A stretch of 42,682 nt of DNA, taken from assembly GCF_910584445.1 (NCBI RefSeq), contig NZ_CAJUBO010000013.1, forward strand, positions 30,133 through 72,814. The letters are read 5' to 3'. Made by a program: the position numbers and the translations under genes. Source of the stretch: an uncultured Desulfovibrio sp. (GTDB taxonomy: Bacteria > Desulfobacterota > Desulfovibrionia > Desulfovibrionales > Desulfovibrionaceae). The notes beneath the pieces were generated by a model. It saw only the letters and a list, made by a program, of their open reading frames with translations, searched no databases and was not told the DNA's origin. Shown here piece after piece: positions 33,238 to 41,765 of this stretch (position 1 is its first letter; each line of letters begins with the position of its first letter).

Positions 33238-36218
33238 AGATCAAGGTGAAGGATCTCGCCAGCGAGCTTGACGTGCCTTCCAAGGACATGCTCCGCGCCC
33301 TGCGCGAGCTTGGGGTCTCGGCCAAGAGCATGGCCGGCTCCCTCGAGCCGGACGAGGCCGGGCGCCTGCGCGCGCACTTTGCCGCCCGCAAGGAGAGCGC
33401 GGTGGAATGCACCACTGTCCAGCCCAATGTCATCGTCCGCCGCCGCCGCAAGGAAAGCTCCCCGGCTCCGGAAACTCCGGCGCCGGCTGAAGCCGCCGCC
33501 CCCGCTCCGGAAGCGGAGCGGGAACCGGAGGCGGAACCGGCGCCGCCCGCGGAAGCCGTTGCCGCGGCTCCGGCCGCAGGGTCCGCCGCTCCCGCGAAAG
33601 AGCCTGTGCCCGCCCCCGAGGCCGCGCCCCGCCGTCCCGCGGGTGCGCGGGTCATCAGCCGGCCGGGCCAGGATGCCCCGGCGCGAAAGGTCGCTGAAAA
33701 AGTCGCGGACCCGGCGCCCGCGGAAGCGTCCGCGCAGAAGGCTCCCGCCGAACCGGCGCCTGCCGCGCCGGATGCCCCTGCGCCGGATGCCGCCGCGCGG
33801 GAGGAGTCCACCGCCCCGGCGCAGGACCCCGCGTCCGGAGCGTCGCGGACGGACGAACCCGAAGCCGTGCCCGCGGCTCCCGCCGAACCGGCGGAAAAGG
33901 GCGCCAAACTTTCCCGCATCGCGCGGCCGGACGCCTCGGCCGTGCCTGAAGGCTCCTCGGCGCCGACCCTGCCCCCGCGCAGCGAAACGCGCCGCGACGC
34001 CGATGCCGACGGGGACGGCGGCGAAGAGCGGCCGCGCGGCACCGTCCGGCAGGAAGCCGCGCCGCAGGTGCGGATCATTTCTCGGCCCGCGCCCGGCAGT
34101 CAGCCGCGTCCCGCCCCGGCGGGGGCGCCCGGCGGCCGTGGCGGCTATCGCGATGGTCAGCGCCCCGGCGGCGGCTACGGGCAGCGGCCCGGCGCTTCCG
34201 GCGCGGGCAGGCCCGGCGGTTTCGGCGCCGGACGGCCCGGCGCGCCCGCGTTCGGCCAGCCCGCTCCCGGGCAGGCCGACAGCCGTGACGGCCAGAGCAA
34301 GAAAAAGCGTCTCAAGGGCCGCCGCACCGTGGACTTCCAGCAGGGCGATTTCGGCCGGCATGGCGACGACGAGGAGGGCCTGCGCCTCAATCGCGGCCGG
34401 GGCCGTCGCAAGGGCAGCAAGCCCCAGGCCGCGCCGCAGGCCACCCAGCCCATCAAGGCGGCCAAGCGCAAGATCCGCGTGACAGAGGCCATCCGCGTGG
34501 CGGACATGGCCCACCAGATGGGGCTCAAGGCCAACGAGATCATCAAGGTGCTCTTCGGGCTTGGGGTCATGGCTACCATCAACCAGTCGCTGGACATCGA
34601 CACCGCCACGCTGGTGGCGGCCGAGTTCGGCTACGAGGTGGAAAAGGCCGGCTTCTCGGAAGAGGACTACCTCATGCCCAAGGAGGCCGACGCGCCCGAA
34701 AGCCTCCGTCCCCGGCCGCCGGTGGTGACCATCATGGGCCATGTGGACCACGGCAAGACCTCGCTGCTCGACGCCATCCGCAAGTCCAACGTGACCGGCG
34801 GCGAGGCGGGCGGCATCACCCAGCATATCGGCGCCTACCATGTGAAGACCAAGCGTGGCGAGATCGTCTTTCTCGATACGCCGGGCCATGAGGCGTTCAC
34901 GGCCATGCGCGCGCGCGGCGCCCAGGTGACGGATCTCGTCATCCTGGTGGTGGCGGCGGATGACGGCGTCATGGAGCAGACGCGCGAGGCCATCAACCAC
35001 TCGCGCGCGGCCAACGTGCCCATCATGGTGGCCGTCAACAAGATGGACAAGCCCGGCGCCGACCCTGACCGCGTGCTGCGCGAGCTGGCCGAGCTGGGGC
35101 TTCAGCCGGAAGACTGGGGCGGCGACACCATCGTGGCCCGCGTTTCCGCCAAGACCCGCGAGGGTCTGGACGACCTGCTCGAACTCGTGGCCCTGCAATC
35201 GGAAATCATGGATCTCAAGGCCAACCCCGACAAGCCCGCGCGCGGCCATATCGTGGAGGCGCGGCTGGACAAGGGGCGCGGCCCGGTGGCTACGGTCCTC
35301 ATCCAGGAGGGCACGCTCCGCCAGGGCGACAACTTCGTCTGCGGGCAGTTCTCGGGCCGCGTGCGCGCGCTCACCAGCGATCAGGGCAAGAAGGTCAAGG
35401 AGGCCGGGCCTTCCATCCCGGTGGAGGTGCAGGGCTTTGAGGGCGTGCCCGAGGCCGGCGAGGAATTCCTTGTGGTCGCCGACGACAAGGTGGCCCGCCG
35501 CATCGCGGATTCGCGCGCGGTGCGCCAGCGCGAGCATGATCTGCGCTCCGAGGCGCGGGTCACGCTGGAATCCTTCCTGTCGCAAAGTCCCGCGGACCAG
35601 GAGGCCAAGACCCTCAACCTCGTGCTCAAGGCCGACGTGCAGGGCACGCTGGAGGCCATCACCGAGGCTCTGAACAAGCAGAGCACGGACAAGGTCAAAA
35701 TCAGCGTGGTGCATGGCGGCACGGGCGCCATCAGCGAGTCGGACATCCTGCTCGCCTCGGCCTCCCGGGCCATCATCATCGGCTTCAACGTGCGGCCCGC
35801 CGCGCGCATCAAGGATGTGGCCGAGCGCGAGAATGTGGACATCCGCTTCTATGACATCATCTACAAGCTTGTGGATGACATCAAGAGCGCCATGGCCGGC
35901 ATGCTCGCGCCGGTGCAGCGCGAGGTCTATCTCGGTCAGGCCGAAGTGCGCGAGACCTTCAGCGTGCCCAGGGTCGGCGTCATTGCCGGTTCCTATGTGG
36001 CGGACGGCAAGATCGCGCGCAACGCGGGCGTGCGCCTCCTGCGCGACGGCGTGGTCATCTATACCGGCAGGATCGCCTCGCTGAAGCGCTTCAAGGATGA
36101 CGCGCGCGAGGTGGTCAAGGGCAATGAATGCGGCGTGGGCCTTGAAAACTTCAATGATGTCAAGATCGGCGACGTCATCGAGGCGTTCGAGACCGTGGAG
36201 GAGGCCGCCACCCTTTAG
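33225..36218 (+). CDS. infB: Translation initiation factor IF-2
   Basis: 997 residues from ATG 33225 (GGGGG five bases upstream). N-terminal IF2_N helical domain (1-55, MKIKVKDLASELDVPSKDML); then a Pro/Ala/Glu-rich linker of about 280 residues and a Gly/Arg-rich stretch; second IF2_N region about 415-475; G domain with G1 GHVDHGKTSLLDAI near residue 504, then DTPGHEAF and NKMD; domains II-IV through LKRFKDDAREVVKGNECGVGL. It places fMet-tRNA on the 30S subunit and drives subunit joining. The long low-complexity linker is normal for high-GC delta-proteobacteria. The UAG stop abuts a 17-bp palindrome. Confidence 0.97.
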   Translation: MAEMKIKVKDLASELDVPSKDMLRALRELGVSAKSMAGSLEPDEAGRLRAHFAARKESAVECTTVQPNVIVRRRRKESSPAPETPAPAEAAAPAPEAEREPEAEPAPPAEAVAAAPAAGSAAPAKEPVPAPEAAPRRPAGARVISRPGQDAPARKVAEKVADPAPAEASAQKAPAEPAPAAPDAPAPDAAAREESTAPAQDPASGASRTDEPEAVPAAPAEPAEKGAKLSRIARPDASAVPEGSSAPTLPPRSETRRDADADGDGGEERPRGTVRQEAAPQVRIISRPAPGSQPRPAPAGAPGGRGGYRDGQRPGGGYGQRPGASGAGRPGGFGAGRPGAPAFGQPAPGQADSRDGQSKKKRLKGRRTVDFQQGDFGRHGDDEEGLRLNRGRGRRKGSKPQAAPQATQPIKAAKRKIRVTEAIRVADMAHQMGLKANEIIKVLFGLGVMATINQSLDIDTATLVAAEFGYEVEKAGFSEEDYLMPKEADAPESLRPRPPVVTIMGHVDHGKTSLLDAIRKSNVTGGEAGGITQHIGAYHVKTKRGEIVFLDTPGHEAFTAMRARGAQVTDLVILVVAADDGVMEQTREAINHSRAANVPIMVAVNKMDKPGADPDRVLRELAELGLQPEDWGGDTIVARVSAKTREGLDDLLELVALQSEIMDLKANPDKPARGHIVEARLDKGRGPVATVLIQEGTLRQGDNFVCGQFSGRVRALTSDQGKKVKEAGPSIPVEVQGFEGVPEAGEEFLVVADDKVARRIADSRAVRQREHDLRSEARVTLESFLSQSPADQEAKTLNLVLKADVQGTLEAITEALNKQSTDKVKISVVHGGTGAISESDILLASASRAIIIGFNVRPAARIKDVAERENVDIRFYDIIYKLVDDIKSAMAGMLAPVQREVYLGQAEVRETFSVPRVGVIAGSYVADGKIARNAGVRLLRDGVVIYTGRIASLKRFKDDAREVVKGNECGVGLENFNDVKIGDVIEAFETVEEAATL

Positions 36219-36396
36219 AGCATTTTGCTGAGGAAAATATCTGTAAAACAGATATTTTCCTCAGGTTTCGCTGCCTGCATTTCCCCGCAGAGCGGGACAA
36301 GCGGCGGAAAAGCGTGGTTTTCCGCCTTATTACGGCGCGTGCGTCTGCTCTCGCAGCCGCCAGAGCGTTACGCAATTTCATTGCGAAAACGCTCTT
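36216..36396. repeat. Palindromic element after infB (copy B)
   Basis: It begins at the infB stop (TAGAGCATTTTG). Hairpin 1: CTGAGGAAAATATCTGT (36228-36244), loop AAA, perfect 17-bp complement to 36264; then GTTTCGCTGCC. Hairpin 2: GGCGGAAAA, loop GCGTGG, TTTTCCGCC (36303-36326). Hairpin 3: AGAGCGTT/AACGCTCT with inner CGCAAT/ATTGCG (36362-36395). No T run directly follows the stems. The whole 36219-36469 gap has no gene. Shared parts with copies at 13278, 41486 and 42157 define a dispersed family. Confidence 0.8.
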
Positions 36397-36469
36397 GCCC
36401 CGGACCGGGGCCGACCTTTCACCGGAGGCAGCGCCCCGCTGCCTCCGGCGCGTGCGACGGGAACCCCTC

Positions 36470-36766
36470 ATGCCCATGTTCCTGGCGGTGCTGACCGTTG
36501 AATTCAGCCTGGACGGCAACGACAACCTCAAGGCCAAGCGCCGCGTGGCTAACAGCCTGAAGCAGAAGGCGCGCAACACGTTCAATGTTGCCATTGCCGA
36601 GGCGGGCACCGAGAACAGCCTCACCAGGCTCCGGCTGGCGGTCGTGTCCGTCTCCAACAGCGAGCGCCATCTGCGTTCGCGCATGGACAAATGCTGCCTC
36701 ATGCTTGAGTCCGTCTCTCCCGAGGAAATGATCGACAGCGAGGTGGAGATCTATGCCGCTGATTGA
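36470..36766 (+). CDS. ylxP: YlxP-like DUF503 protein
   Basis: 98 residues from ATG 36470; ATG 36476 is an alternative. MFLAVLTVEFSLDGNDNLKAKRRVANSLKQKARNTFNVAIAE is the DUF503 signature (S-L-K-x-K-R-R and F-N-V-x-x-A-E). The function is unknown; the gene usually lies between infB and rbfA. Here it directly overlaps nrnA by 14 bases and no rbfA is present between them. The upstream gap carries copy B of the palindromic element. Confidence 0.88.
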   Translation: MPMFLAVLTVEFSLDGNDNLKAKRRVANSLKQKARNTFNVAIAEAGTENSLTRLRLAVVSVSNSERHLRSRMDKCCLMLESVSPEEMIDSEVEIYAAD

Positions 36767-37778
36767 CGCCGTGCCGGAAAAATGGCGCGGCGATGCCCTG
36801 CGCGTGGCCGATGCCCTGCGCGGCCTGGATCGCGTGCTCGTCGCCGCGCATGTCAATCTGGATGGCGACGCCCTGGGTTCCATGGCCGCCGCCGGCTACC
36901 TGCTCGCGGCCATGGGCCGCAAGTTCGCGTTGTACAGCTCCACGGGACTGCCGGGCACGCTGGCCTTTCTGCCGCTGCCGGGCAGGCTCCACACCAGCCT
37001 GGCGCATCTGCCCTTTGCGCCGGAGAGCGCCCTGTTTCTCGATTGTGACGAAACGTACCGCCTGGGCGCGGAGCTGGCGCAGCAGGCGGACAGCATTCCC
37101 GGCATCAATATCGACCATCACCTCGGCGGCCCGGGCATGGGCAGCATCGCCAACTGGGTGGACCCCGGAGCCGCGGCCACGGCCGAGCTGATGGCCTGCG
37201 TGGCCCTTGCCCTGGAGCAGCCGCTCACAGGACCCCTGGCCGATTCCGTGGCCCTGGGGCTGATCACCGATACCGGCGGCTTCTGCCACGGCAATACCGA
37301 TGCCGATGTCTTTGAGCTGTGCGCCCTGCTCGCCAGGGGCGGCTGCCGCATCTCGGACCTGCGCGAGCGGCTGGACAGCGGCTGGCGCATGGGCCGCCTG
37401 CGCCTCTGGAGCCGCCTGCTCGGGCGCGTGCGCCTGGCCTGCGATGAGCGGGTGGCCGTGTGCCCGGTCTTTCGGGAGGACCTGGAGGAATGTCATGCCT
37501 CCCGTGAGGAGATGGAAGGCATGGTGGACTGGTTCCGCCGCATCCAGGGCGTCCGGGTGGCGGCCCTGCTGCGCGAGGAAGGGCCGGAATGCTGCAAGTT
37601 CAGCCTGCGCTCGCGTGGCGGCGTGGATGTGCGCGCCATGGCAATGGCCCTTGGCGGCGGCGGCCACCGCAACGCCGCGGGCGGCACCGTTGACCTGCCC
37701 ATGGCCGCGGCCGAGGCTGTCCTGCTGGAGACCGTGGGCGCGGCGCTGGCCCGCGAGCGGGACGCGGGGGCGCGGTGA
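36753..37778 (+). CDS. nrnA: NrnA-like DHH phosphoesterase (oligoribonuclease / pAp phosphatase)
   Basis: 341 residues. DHH motif I AAHVNLDGDALGSMAAAGYLL; LDCDETYRLG (motif II region); DHH motif III INIDHHLGG; and SVALGLITDTGGF. The C-terminal DHHA1 domain ends in MALGGGGHRNAAGG. Family members degrade 2-5-base RNA fragments and dephosphorylate 3'-phosphoadenosine 5'-phosphate, which links RNA turnover to sulfur metabolism. The manganese ligands are all present. The start overlaps ylxP and the stop overlaps the next ATG, so it is translationally coupled on both sides. Confidence 0.9.
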   Translation: MPLIDAVPEKWRGDALRVADALRGLDRVLVAAHVNLDGDALGSMAAAGYLLAAMGRKFALYSSTGLPGTLAFLPLPGRLHTSLAHLPFAPESALFLDCDETYRLGAELAQQADSIPGINIDHHLGGPGMGSIANWVDPGAAATAELMACVALALEQPLTGPLADSVALGLITDTGGFCHGNTDADVFELCALLARGGCRISDLRERLDSGWRMGRLRLWSRLLGRVRLACDERVAVCPVFREDLEECHASREEMEGMVDWFRRIQGVRVAALLREEGPECCKFSLRSRGGVDVRAMAMALGGGGHRNAAGGTVDLPMAAAEAVLLETVGAALARERDAGAR

Positions 37779-39148
37779 TGTCCGTCTGTTCCCGGCATGG
37801 CGCGCGACCTGGCGGGACGCGCGCTCTCGGCTTCGCCGCCGCCATCCTTTTCGCCGTCTGGGCGGGACTTTGCTGCTCCGGCGGCGCGGCCCGCGCCGTG
37901 TCCCCGGACAGCGCGCGCCTCACGCCCGTGGTGCGCGCCGTGCGCGCCGCCGCGCCCGCGGTGGTCAACATCACCAGCGCCCGGTTTGCGGAGCGCGGGC
38001 GCCGTTCGCCGCTGGAACGCTTTTTCGGCCCGCTGCCCGACCAGCTGGAGGGCGGCGCCCGCCAGAAGCGCGTGAGCCTCGGCAGCGGAGTCATCGTGGA
38101 CGGCGACCGGGGCCTGGTGCTCACCAATGCCCATGTGGTGGCCGGCGGCGACGAGATCATGATCCATCTTCAGGACGGGCGCGAGTTTCCCGCGCGCATC
38201 CTGGGCGCGGAGCCGGATTTTGACCTGGCCGTGCTGGAGATCAGGGGCGCCTCGGGGCTGCCCTCGGCGCGGCTTGCCGATACGGGCGACCTCATGCCCG
38301 GCGAGACGGTGATCGCCATCGGCAATCCCTTTGGCTTCACGCATACGGTGACCACGGGCGTCATCTCCGCGCTGGGGCGTTCCCTCCGCAACGAGGGGGG
38401 CATGCTCACGGACCTCATCCAGACGGATGCGGCCATCAACCCCGGCAACAGCGGCGGCCCGCTCCTGGACCTGGACGGGCGCCTCATCGGCATCAATACC
38501 GTGCTGGACGCGCGGGGCGAGGGCATCGGTTTCGCCATTCCCGCGGGCAAGGCGCGCCGCGTCATGGAAGACATCATGGCCGGGAGCCGCGCGGCGCCGC
38601 TCTGGCTGGGCCTGCTCGGGCAGGATGTGGACGGGCGCACGGCGCAGGCTCTGGGGCTGGATGCGGCCGGCGTCCTCGTCCGCGAGGTGGTGCCGGGCAC
38701 GCCGGCGGCAGGCGCGGGCATCGAGACCGGGGACATCCTCGTGCGCCTGAACGGCATGGCGCTCCGCGACGGGCGCGACCTTGTCAATGCCCTGCGTAAC
38801 CAGACTTCCGGGGAGCGCGTGCGCGTTGTCCTGCGCCGCGCCGAAACGACGCGCACGCTCGACCTGACGCCCGTGCCGCTGGATGACGCCGCGGCGCGAC
38901 GCCTTCTGGAGCGCCGCTGGGGCTTTGATGTCAGGGAAGGCAAGGGCGGTCTCGCGGTGGCGACGGTGCGGCCGGACGGACCCGCGGCCTTTCTGCGGCC
39001 CGGGGATGGCGTGGCCGGCGCGGCGGGGCGGCGCGTGCGTTCCCTCAAAGAACTGCTGGATGTGTTCCGGCGCGAACGCCTGGCGCCGGAGTCCATCCTG
39101 CAGATCGTGAGGGATGGCCGCGTCTATCAGGCGCGGATCGTGCCCTGA
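37778..39148 (+). CDS. HtrA/DegP-family periplasmic serine protease
   Basis: 456 residues from ATG 37778 (GTG 37775 also possible). Signal peptide about 17-42 (ALGFAAAILFAVWAGLCCSGGAARA). The trypsin-like triad is visible: His in VLTNAHVVAGG, Asp in EPDFDLAVLEI, Ser in AAINPGNSGGPLLDLDG. A canonical PDZ domain follows (WLGLLGQDVDGRTAQALGL ... GIETGDILVRLNG), then a weaker second PDZ at the C terminus (VRPDGPAAFLRPGDGVAGA). It degrades or refolds damaged envelope proteins. Its place at the end of the infB-ylxP-nrnA unit, where truB or pnp often occur, is unusual. Confidence 0.92.
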   Translation: MSVCSRHGARPGGTRALGFAAAILFAVWAGLCCSGGAARAVSPDSARLTPVVRAVRAAAPAVVNITSARFAERGRRSPLERFFGPLPDQLEGGARQKRVSLGSGVIVDGDRGLVLTNAHVVAGGDEIMIHLQDGREFPARILGAEPDFDLAVLEIRGASGLPSARLADTGDLMPGETVIAIGNPFGFTHTVTTGVISALGRSLRNEGGMLTDLIQTDAAINPGNSGGPLLDLDGRLIGINTVLDARGEGIGFAIPAGKARRVMEDIMAGSRAAPLWLGLLGQDVDGRTAQALGLDAAGVLVREVVPGTPAAGAGIETGDILVRLNGMALRDGRDLVNALRNQTSGERVRVVLRRAETTRTLDLTPVPLDDAAARRLLERRWGFDVREGKGGLAVATVRPDGPAAFLRPGDGVAGAAGRRVRSLKELLDVFRRERLAPESILQIVRDGRVYQARIVP

Positions 39149-39186
39149 ACCGGACCCCGGGAAGCCGGAAGAAATTCCCCGGCTAC

Positions 39187-39215
39187 TTGACAGGCCCTTC
39201 CCGGAAAGCTATGCC
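39187..39215 (+). promoter_or_regulatory. Sigma-70 promoter of the ferredoxin gene
   Basis: TTGACA (39187-39192), 17 bases, TATGCC (39210-39215). The -35 is perfect and the -10 partial. It lies about 57 bases before the ferredoxin ATG. A hairpin (AGCCGG/CCGGCT, 39163-39184) just upstream may end the htrA transcript, without a T run. Confidence 0.55.
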
Positions 39216-39271
39216 TTGCTGGCGGAGGAGAACCGCCGCAAACGCAGAACATCAAATTTCTGGAGGAAACA

Positions 39272-39460
39272 ATGGGCTACAATGTGACTGTCGATACCGA
39301 CAAGTGCGTGGGCTGTGGCGAGTGCGTGGATGTCTGCCCCGTGGAAGTCTATCAGCTGAAGGACGGCAAGTCCGAACCTGTCAACGCCGAAGAATGCCTC
39401 GGCTGTGAATCCTGTGTCGAGGTGTGCGAGAGCAACGCCATCACCGTGGAAGAGCAGTAG
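39272..39460 (+). CDS. Small 2[4Fe-4S] ferredoxin
   Basis: 62 residues with two cluster motifs: CVGCGECVDVCP (residues 12-23) and CLGCESCVEVCE (43-54). The fourth Cys of the second motif is followed by Glu, not the usual Pro. The protein is acidic, as expected for a low-potential electron carrier. It could serve pyruvate oxidoreductase, hydrogenase or sulfite-reduction partners; the neighbours do not tell. GGAGGAAAC lies just upstream of the ATG. It has its own promoter and is followed by a hairpin, so it may be monocistronic and abundant. Confidence 0.94.
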   Translation: MGYNVTVDTDKCVGCGECVDVCPVEVYQLKDGKSEPVNAEECLGCESCVEVCESNAITVEEQ

Positions 39461-39467
39461 TCCGTCC

Positions 39468-39486
39468 CCGCGGGGAGACCCCGCGG
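39468..39486 (+). terminator. Possible terminator hairpin after ferredoxin
   Basis: CCGCGGGG, loop AGA, CCCCGCGG: a perfect 8-bp GC stem seven bases after the stop. No T run follows, so it may be a processing or stability hairpin or a weak terminator. Confidence 0.45.
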
Positions 39487-39648
39487 AGATCCGTTCTGGA
39501 GCGCCGCCGGACGCGCATGCCCGGTGGCGCTTGCCGTTTCCGCTCCCCGCCGCCGAGGCGGAGGAGGAAACGCGCGCCGTCCGCATCCGGCTCCCGGCGC
39601 GCCCGCACCGCATCCACACCCCGGCCCGGAGCACCGGCAGGAAAGCAC

Positions 39649-40317
39649 ATGATCCCAGACCTCAGCCCCATATTCGCCCGCTATACCGCCCTGCGGGACG
39701 AGGCGGACGCCGTCTTTGCCCGCGTTGCCGCGCAATATCCCGAGTGCGTGACCTGCCGCCAAGGCTGTAGCGATTGCTGCCATGCGCTCTTCGATCTTTC
39801 CCTGGTGGAGTCCATGGCCGTCAATGCCGCGTTCAACGCGGCCTTCGGGCATGGCCGCGAGCGCTCGGAGATCCTGACGCGCGCTTCGCAGATCGACCGC
39901 GCCCTCACCAGGCTCAAGCGGGAGATGTTCCGCGCGGAAAAGGATGGCGAAAGCCCCGAGTCCATCATGACCAGGGCCGCCGCCCTGCGTGAGCCGTGCC
40001 CGCTGCTTGGCCCGGACGACCGCTGCCTGCTCTATGCGGCGCGGCCCATCACCTGCCGCCTGTACGGCATCCCCACGGCCATTGGCGGGCAGGCGCATGT
40101 CTGCGGATTTTCCCGTTTTGACAAGGGGCAGTCCTACCCCACGGTCCAGCTTGACAGGTTCCAGGCGCGGCTGGATGCCCTCAGCCGCGAGATCGCCGAA
40201 ACCGTCCAGTCCCGTTTTTCGGAGCTTGCCGAGGTCTATGTGCCGCTGTCCATGGCGCTGCTTACGCGCTACGACGAGGACTATCTCGGCATCGGCCCCG
40301 CCAGGCCGGAAGAGTGA
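39649..40317 (+). CDS. YkgJ-family cysteine cluster protein
   Basis: 222 residues from ATG 39649 (GGCAGGAAAG upstream). The Cys signature is complete: C-x4-C-x2-CC in CRQGCSDCCHALF near residue 39, then CPLLGPDDRCLLYAARPITCRLYG and a final CGF. Family members bind zinc or an Fe-S cluster and some are linked to protein modification; the role of this subgroup is not known. It is the first gene of a three-gene unit with the next two, separated by three bases from the second. Confidence 0.85.
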   Translation: MIPDLSPIFARYTALRDEADAVFARVAAQYPECVTCRQGCSDCCHALFDLSLVESMAVNAAFNAAFGHGRERSEILTRASQIDRALTRLKREMFRAEKDGESPESIMTRAAALREPCPLLGPDDRCLLYAARPITCRLYGIPTAIGGQAHVCGFSRFDKGQSYPTVQLDRFQARLDALSREIAETVQSRFSELAEVYVPLSMALLTRYDEDYLGIGPARPEE

Positions 40318-40320
40318 GCC

Positions 40321-40743
40321 ATGGGCGACGCTGATCCCCGCATCCCGGCATCCGCGCCCGGCGCCATGGCCGCGCGTCTTTTCGCGGAAGAGGTCCCGCG
40401 CGAACTGAGCGCCGAAGAAGCGCGCCTCAAGCGCGAGATCTACGAAAAGATGAACCCGCGGCGCCGCAAATTCGTGGACCGCCTGGGCTATGATCTCTGG
40501 GACCCGTTCCAGAGACCCAATGATCCTCTGGACATGCGTACGGACAGAAGCCAGCGCACGGCCCAGGAACTGCTCGACAGCTTTTCGCGCGCCGTCGGCG
40601 CGGCTTCGCGCGACCGGGCCTATCGCGCGGGCGTGGCCGAATGCGCCCTGGGCATCATCAACAAGGACGAAAAGTATCAGGGCATTTTCGATTTCTGCCT
40701 CTGGTATCATGAGCTTCTGAAACGGGAGGGACACCTGTCATGA
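40321..40743 (+). CDS. Conserved-looking hypothetical protein in the ykgJ-TPR unit
   Basis: 140 residues, no domain recognised. It is soluble, charged and rich in Arg, Asp and Glu. The middle, REIYEKMNPRRRKFVDRLGYDLWDPFQRPNDPLDMR, looks like a compact conserved core. The C terminus (IINKDEKYQGIFDFCLWYHELLKREG) is helical and aromatic. Its stop overlaps the TPR gene start (ATGA) and it follows the YkgJ-like gene by three bases, so the three are made together and probably act together. No function is proposed. Confidence 0.75.
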   Translation: MGDADPRIPASAPGAMAARLFAEEVPRELSAEEARLKREIYEKMNPRRRKFVDRLGYDLWDPFQRPNDPLDMRTDRSQRTAQELLDSFSRAVGAASRDRAYRAGVAECALGIINKDEKYQGIFDFCLWYHELLKREGHLS

Positions 40744-41366
40744 AAGAACGCTACGACGATATCGACGAATATATCGCCGACCTCAAGGCCGAGATCGCGG
40801 TCAATGAAAAGTGCGCCAACCACTATTACAATCTTGGGCTGGCCTTCCTGAGCAAGCGCGATTTCGTGGCCGCCGAGGAGGCGTTCCTGGCGGCGCTGCG
40901 CAATTCTCCCCATCTGGCCGAGGCCTATGTCCAGCTGGGCGGCATCTGCCTTGAACGGGGGGATCTTGAGGGCTGCCTGCGCTATAATCAGGAGGCCGCC
41001 AATTCGCGGGCCAAATTTCCCATCCCCCAGAGCAATATCGCCTTTGTCCACCTCCAGCGCGGCGAACCGGACAAGGCCATCGAGGCGCTCTCCAAGGCGC
41101 TGAAATGGGATCCGGACTTCCTTCAGGCCAAGAACGCCCTGGTGACGGCCCATTTCATGAAGCGCGAACTGGACACGGCGGAAAAACTGTGCCGGGAGAT
41201 CCTTGCCAGGGAACCGGGCTTTGCCCCCGCCTGGAACAACCTTGCCCTGGCGCTCTTTGAGCAGGGGCGCGCCGCCGAGGCGGGCGAAGCCGCCGACAAG
41301 GCCCTGGAACTCGGTTTTGAGGTTCCCGCGGGCTTTCTGGAGGAGCTGGCGGCCGCGCGCGGTTGA
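40740..41366 (+). CDS. Tetratricopeptide repeat protein
   Basis: 208 residues, no signal peptide. About four to five TPR units follow a charged N-terminal helix (YDDIDEYIADLKAEIAVNEK): HYYNLGLAFLSKRDFVAAEEAFLAAL, AEAYVQLGGICLERGDLEGCLRYNQEA, SNIAFVHLQRGEPDKAIEALSKAL, then FMKRELDTAEKLCREILAREP and AWNNLALALFEQGRAAEAGEAADKAL. TPR arrays bind partner proteins; the likely partners are the two upstream gene products. It is followed by a terminator at 41424-41466. Confidence 0.88.
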   Translation: MKERYDDIDEYIADLKAEIAVNEKCANHYYNLGLAFLSKRDFVAAEEAFLAALRNSPHLAEAYVQLGGICLERGDLEGCLRYNQEAANSRAKFPIPQSNIAFVHLQRGEPDKAIEALSKALKWDPDFLQAKNALVTAHFMKRELDTAEKLCREILAREPGFAPAWNNLALALFEQGRAAEAGEAADKALELGFEVPAGFLEELAAARG

Positions 41367-41423
41367 TGCCGGCGCGGCGCGATGCCCCGGCTTCGGCGGG
41401 CATGCGGCGCCATTTTCGCGGAA

Positions 41424-41466
41424 ACACCGGGACCGGATGCCGCGGGCGTCCGGGCCGGTGTTTTTT
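41424..41466 (+). terminator. Rho-independent terminator after the TPR gene
   Basis: ACACCGG pairs with CCGGTGT, with an inner CGGA/TCCG pair around a GC loop, followed by six T residues (41461-41466). It closes the ykgJ-hypothetical-TPR transcript. Confidence 0.8.
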
Positions 41467-41485
41467 CTTCCCGGGGGCGGACAGA

Positions 41486-41544
41486 GGAATATCTTCGGGC
41501 ATTTTGTGAGTGAAGATATCCATTTTCCCTCACGTTTCGCTGCC
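41486..41544. repeat. Divergent copy of the palindromic element (copy D)
   Basis: AATATCTTC...GAAGATAT (41488-41518) form a hairpin, and GTGAG...CTCAC a second nested pair. GGGCATTTTG and TTTTCCCTCACGTTTCGCTGCC match the copies after infB (36216) and after the 41851 gene (42157). This copy does not touch a stop codon. The rest of the gap (41545-41765) holds no supported gene. Confidence 0.6.
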
Positions 41545-41765
41545 ATCGCTTCAGCCGTTGCGACGCAGGAAGCTACGGATGAAGACAGTACCTGGTTCCT
41601 CGACACGCGATGCCAAGAAATCGCTGTCGCTATCCGTACGCGGCAGAGCCGCTAACGGCTACCGCATTTGGCGTCCGGAACGCGGTCTGGACGCTCCTTC
41701 GGCGCGGGCGCCAGCTCCCGCTGCCCCAGAGCGGTTTGGATGCTTTCAGTACCAAATCGCTCCAT

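Noticed and set aside
33156..35714. A minus-strand open frame of 852 codons opposite infB
   Set aside because: Antisense to conserved IF-2 domains; the composition (Gly, Arg, His, Leu repeats) mirrors the Pro/Ala linker of infB.
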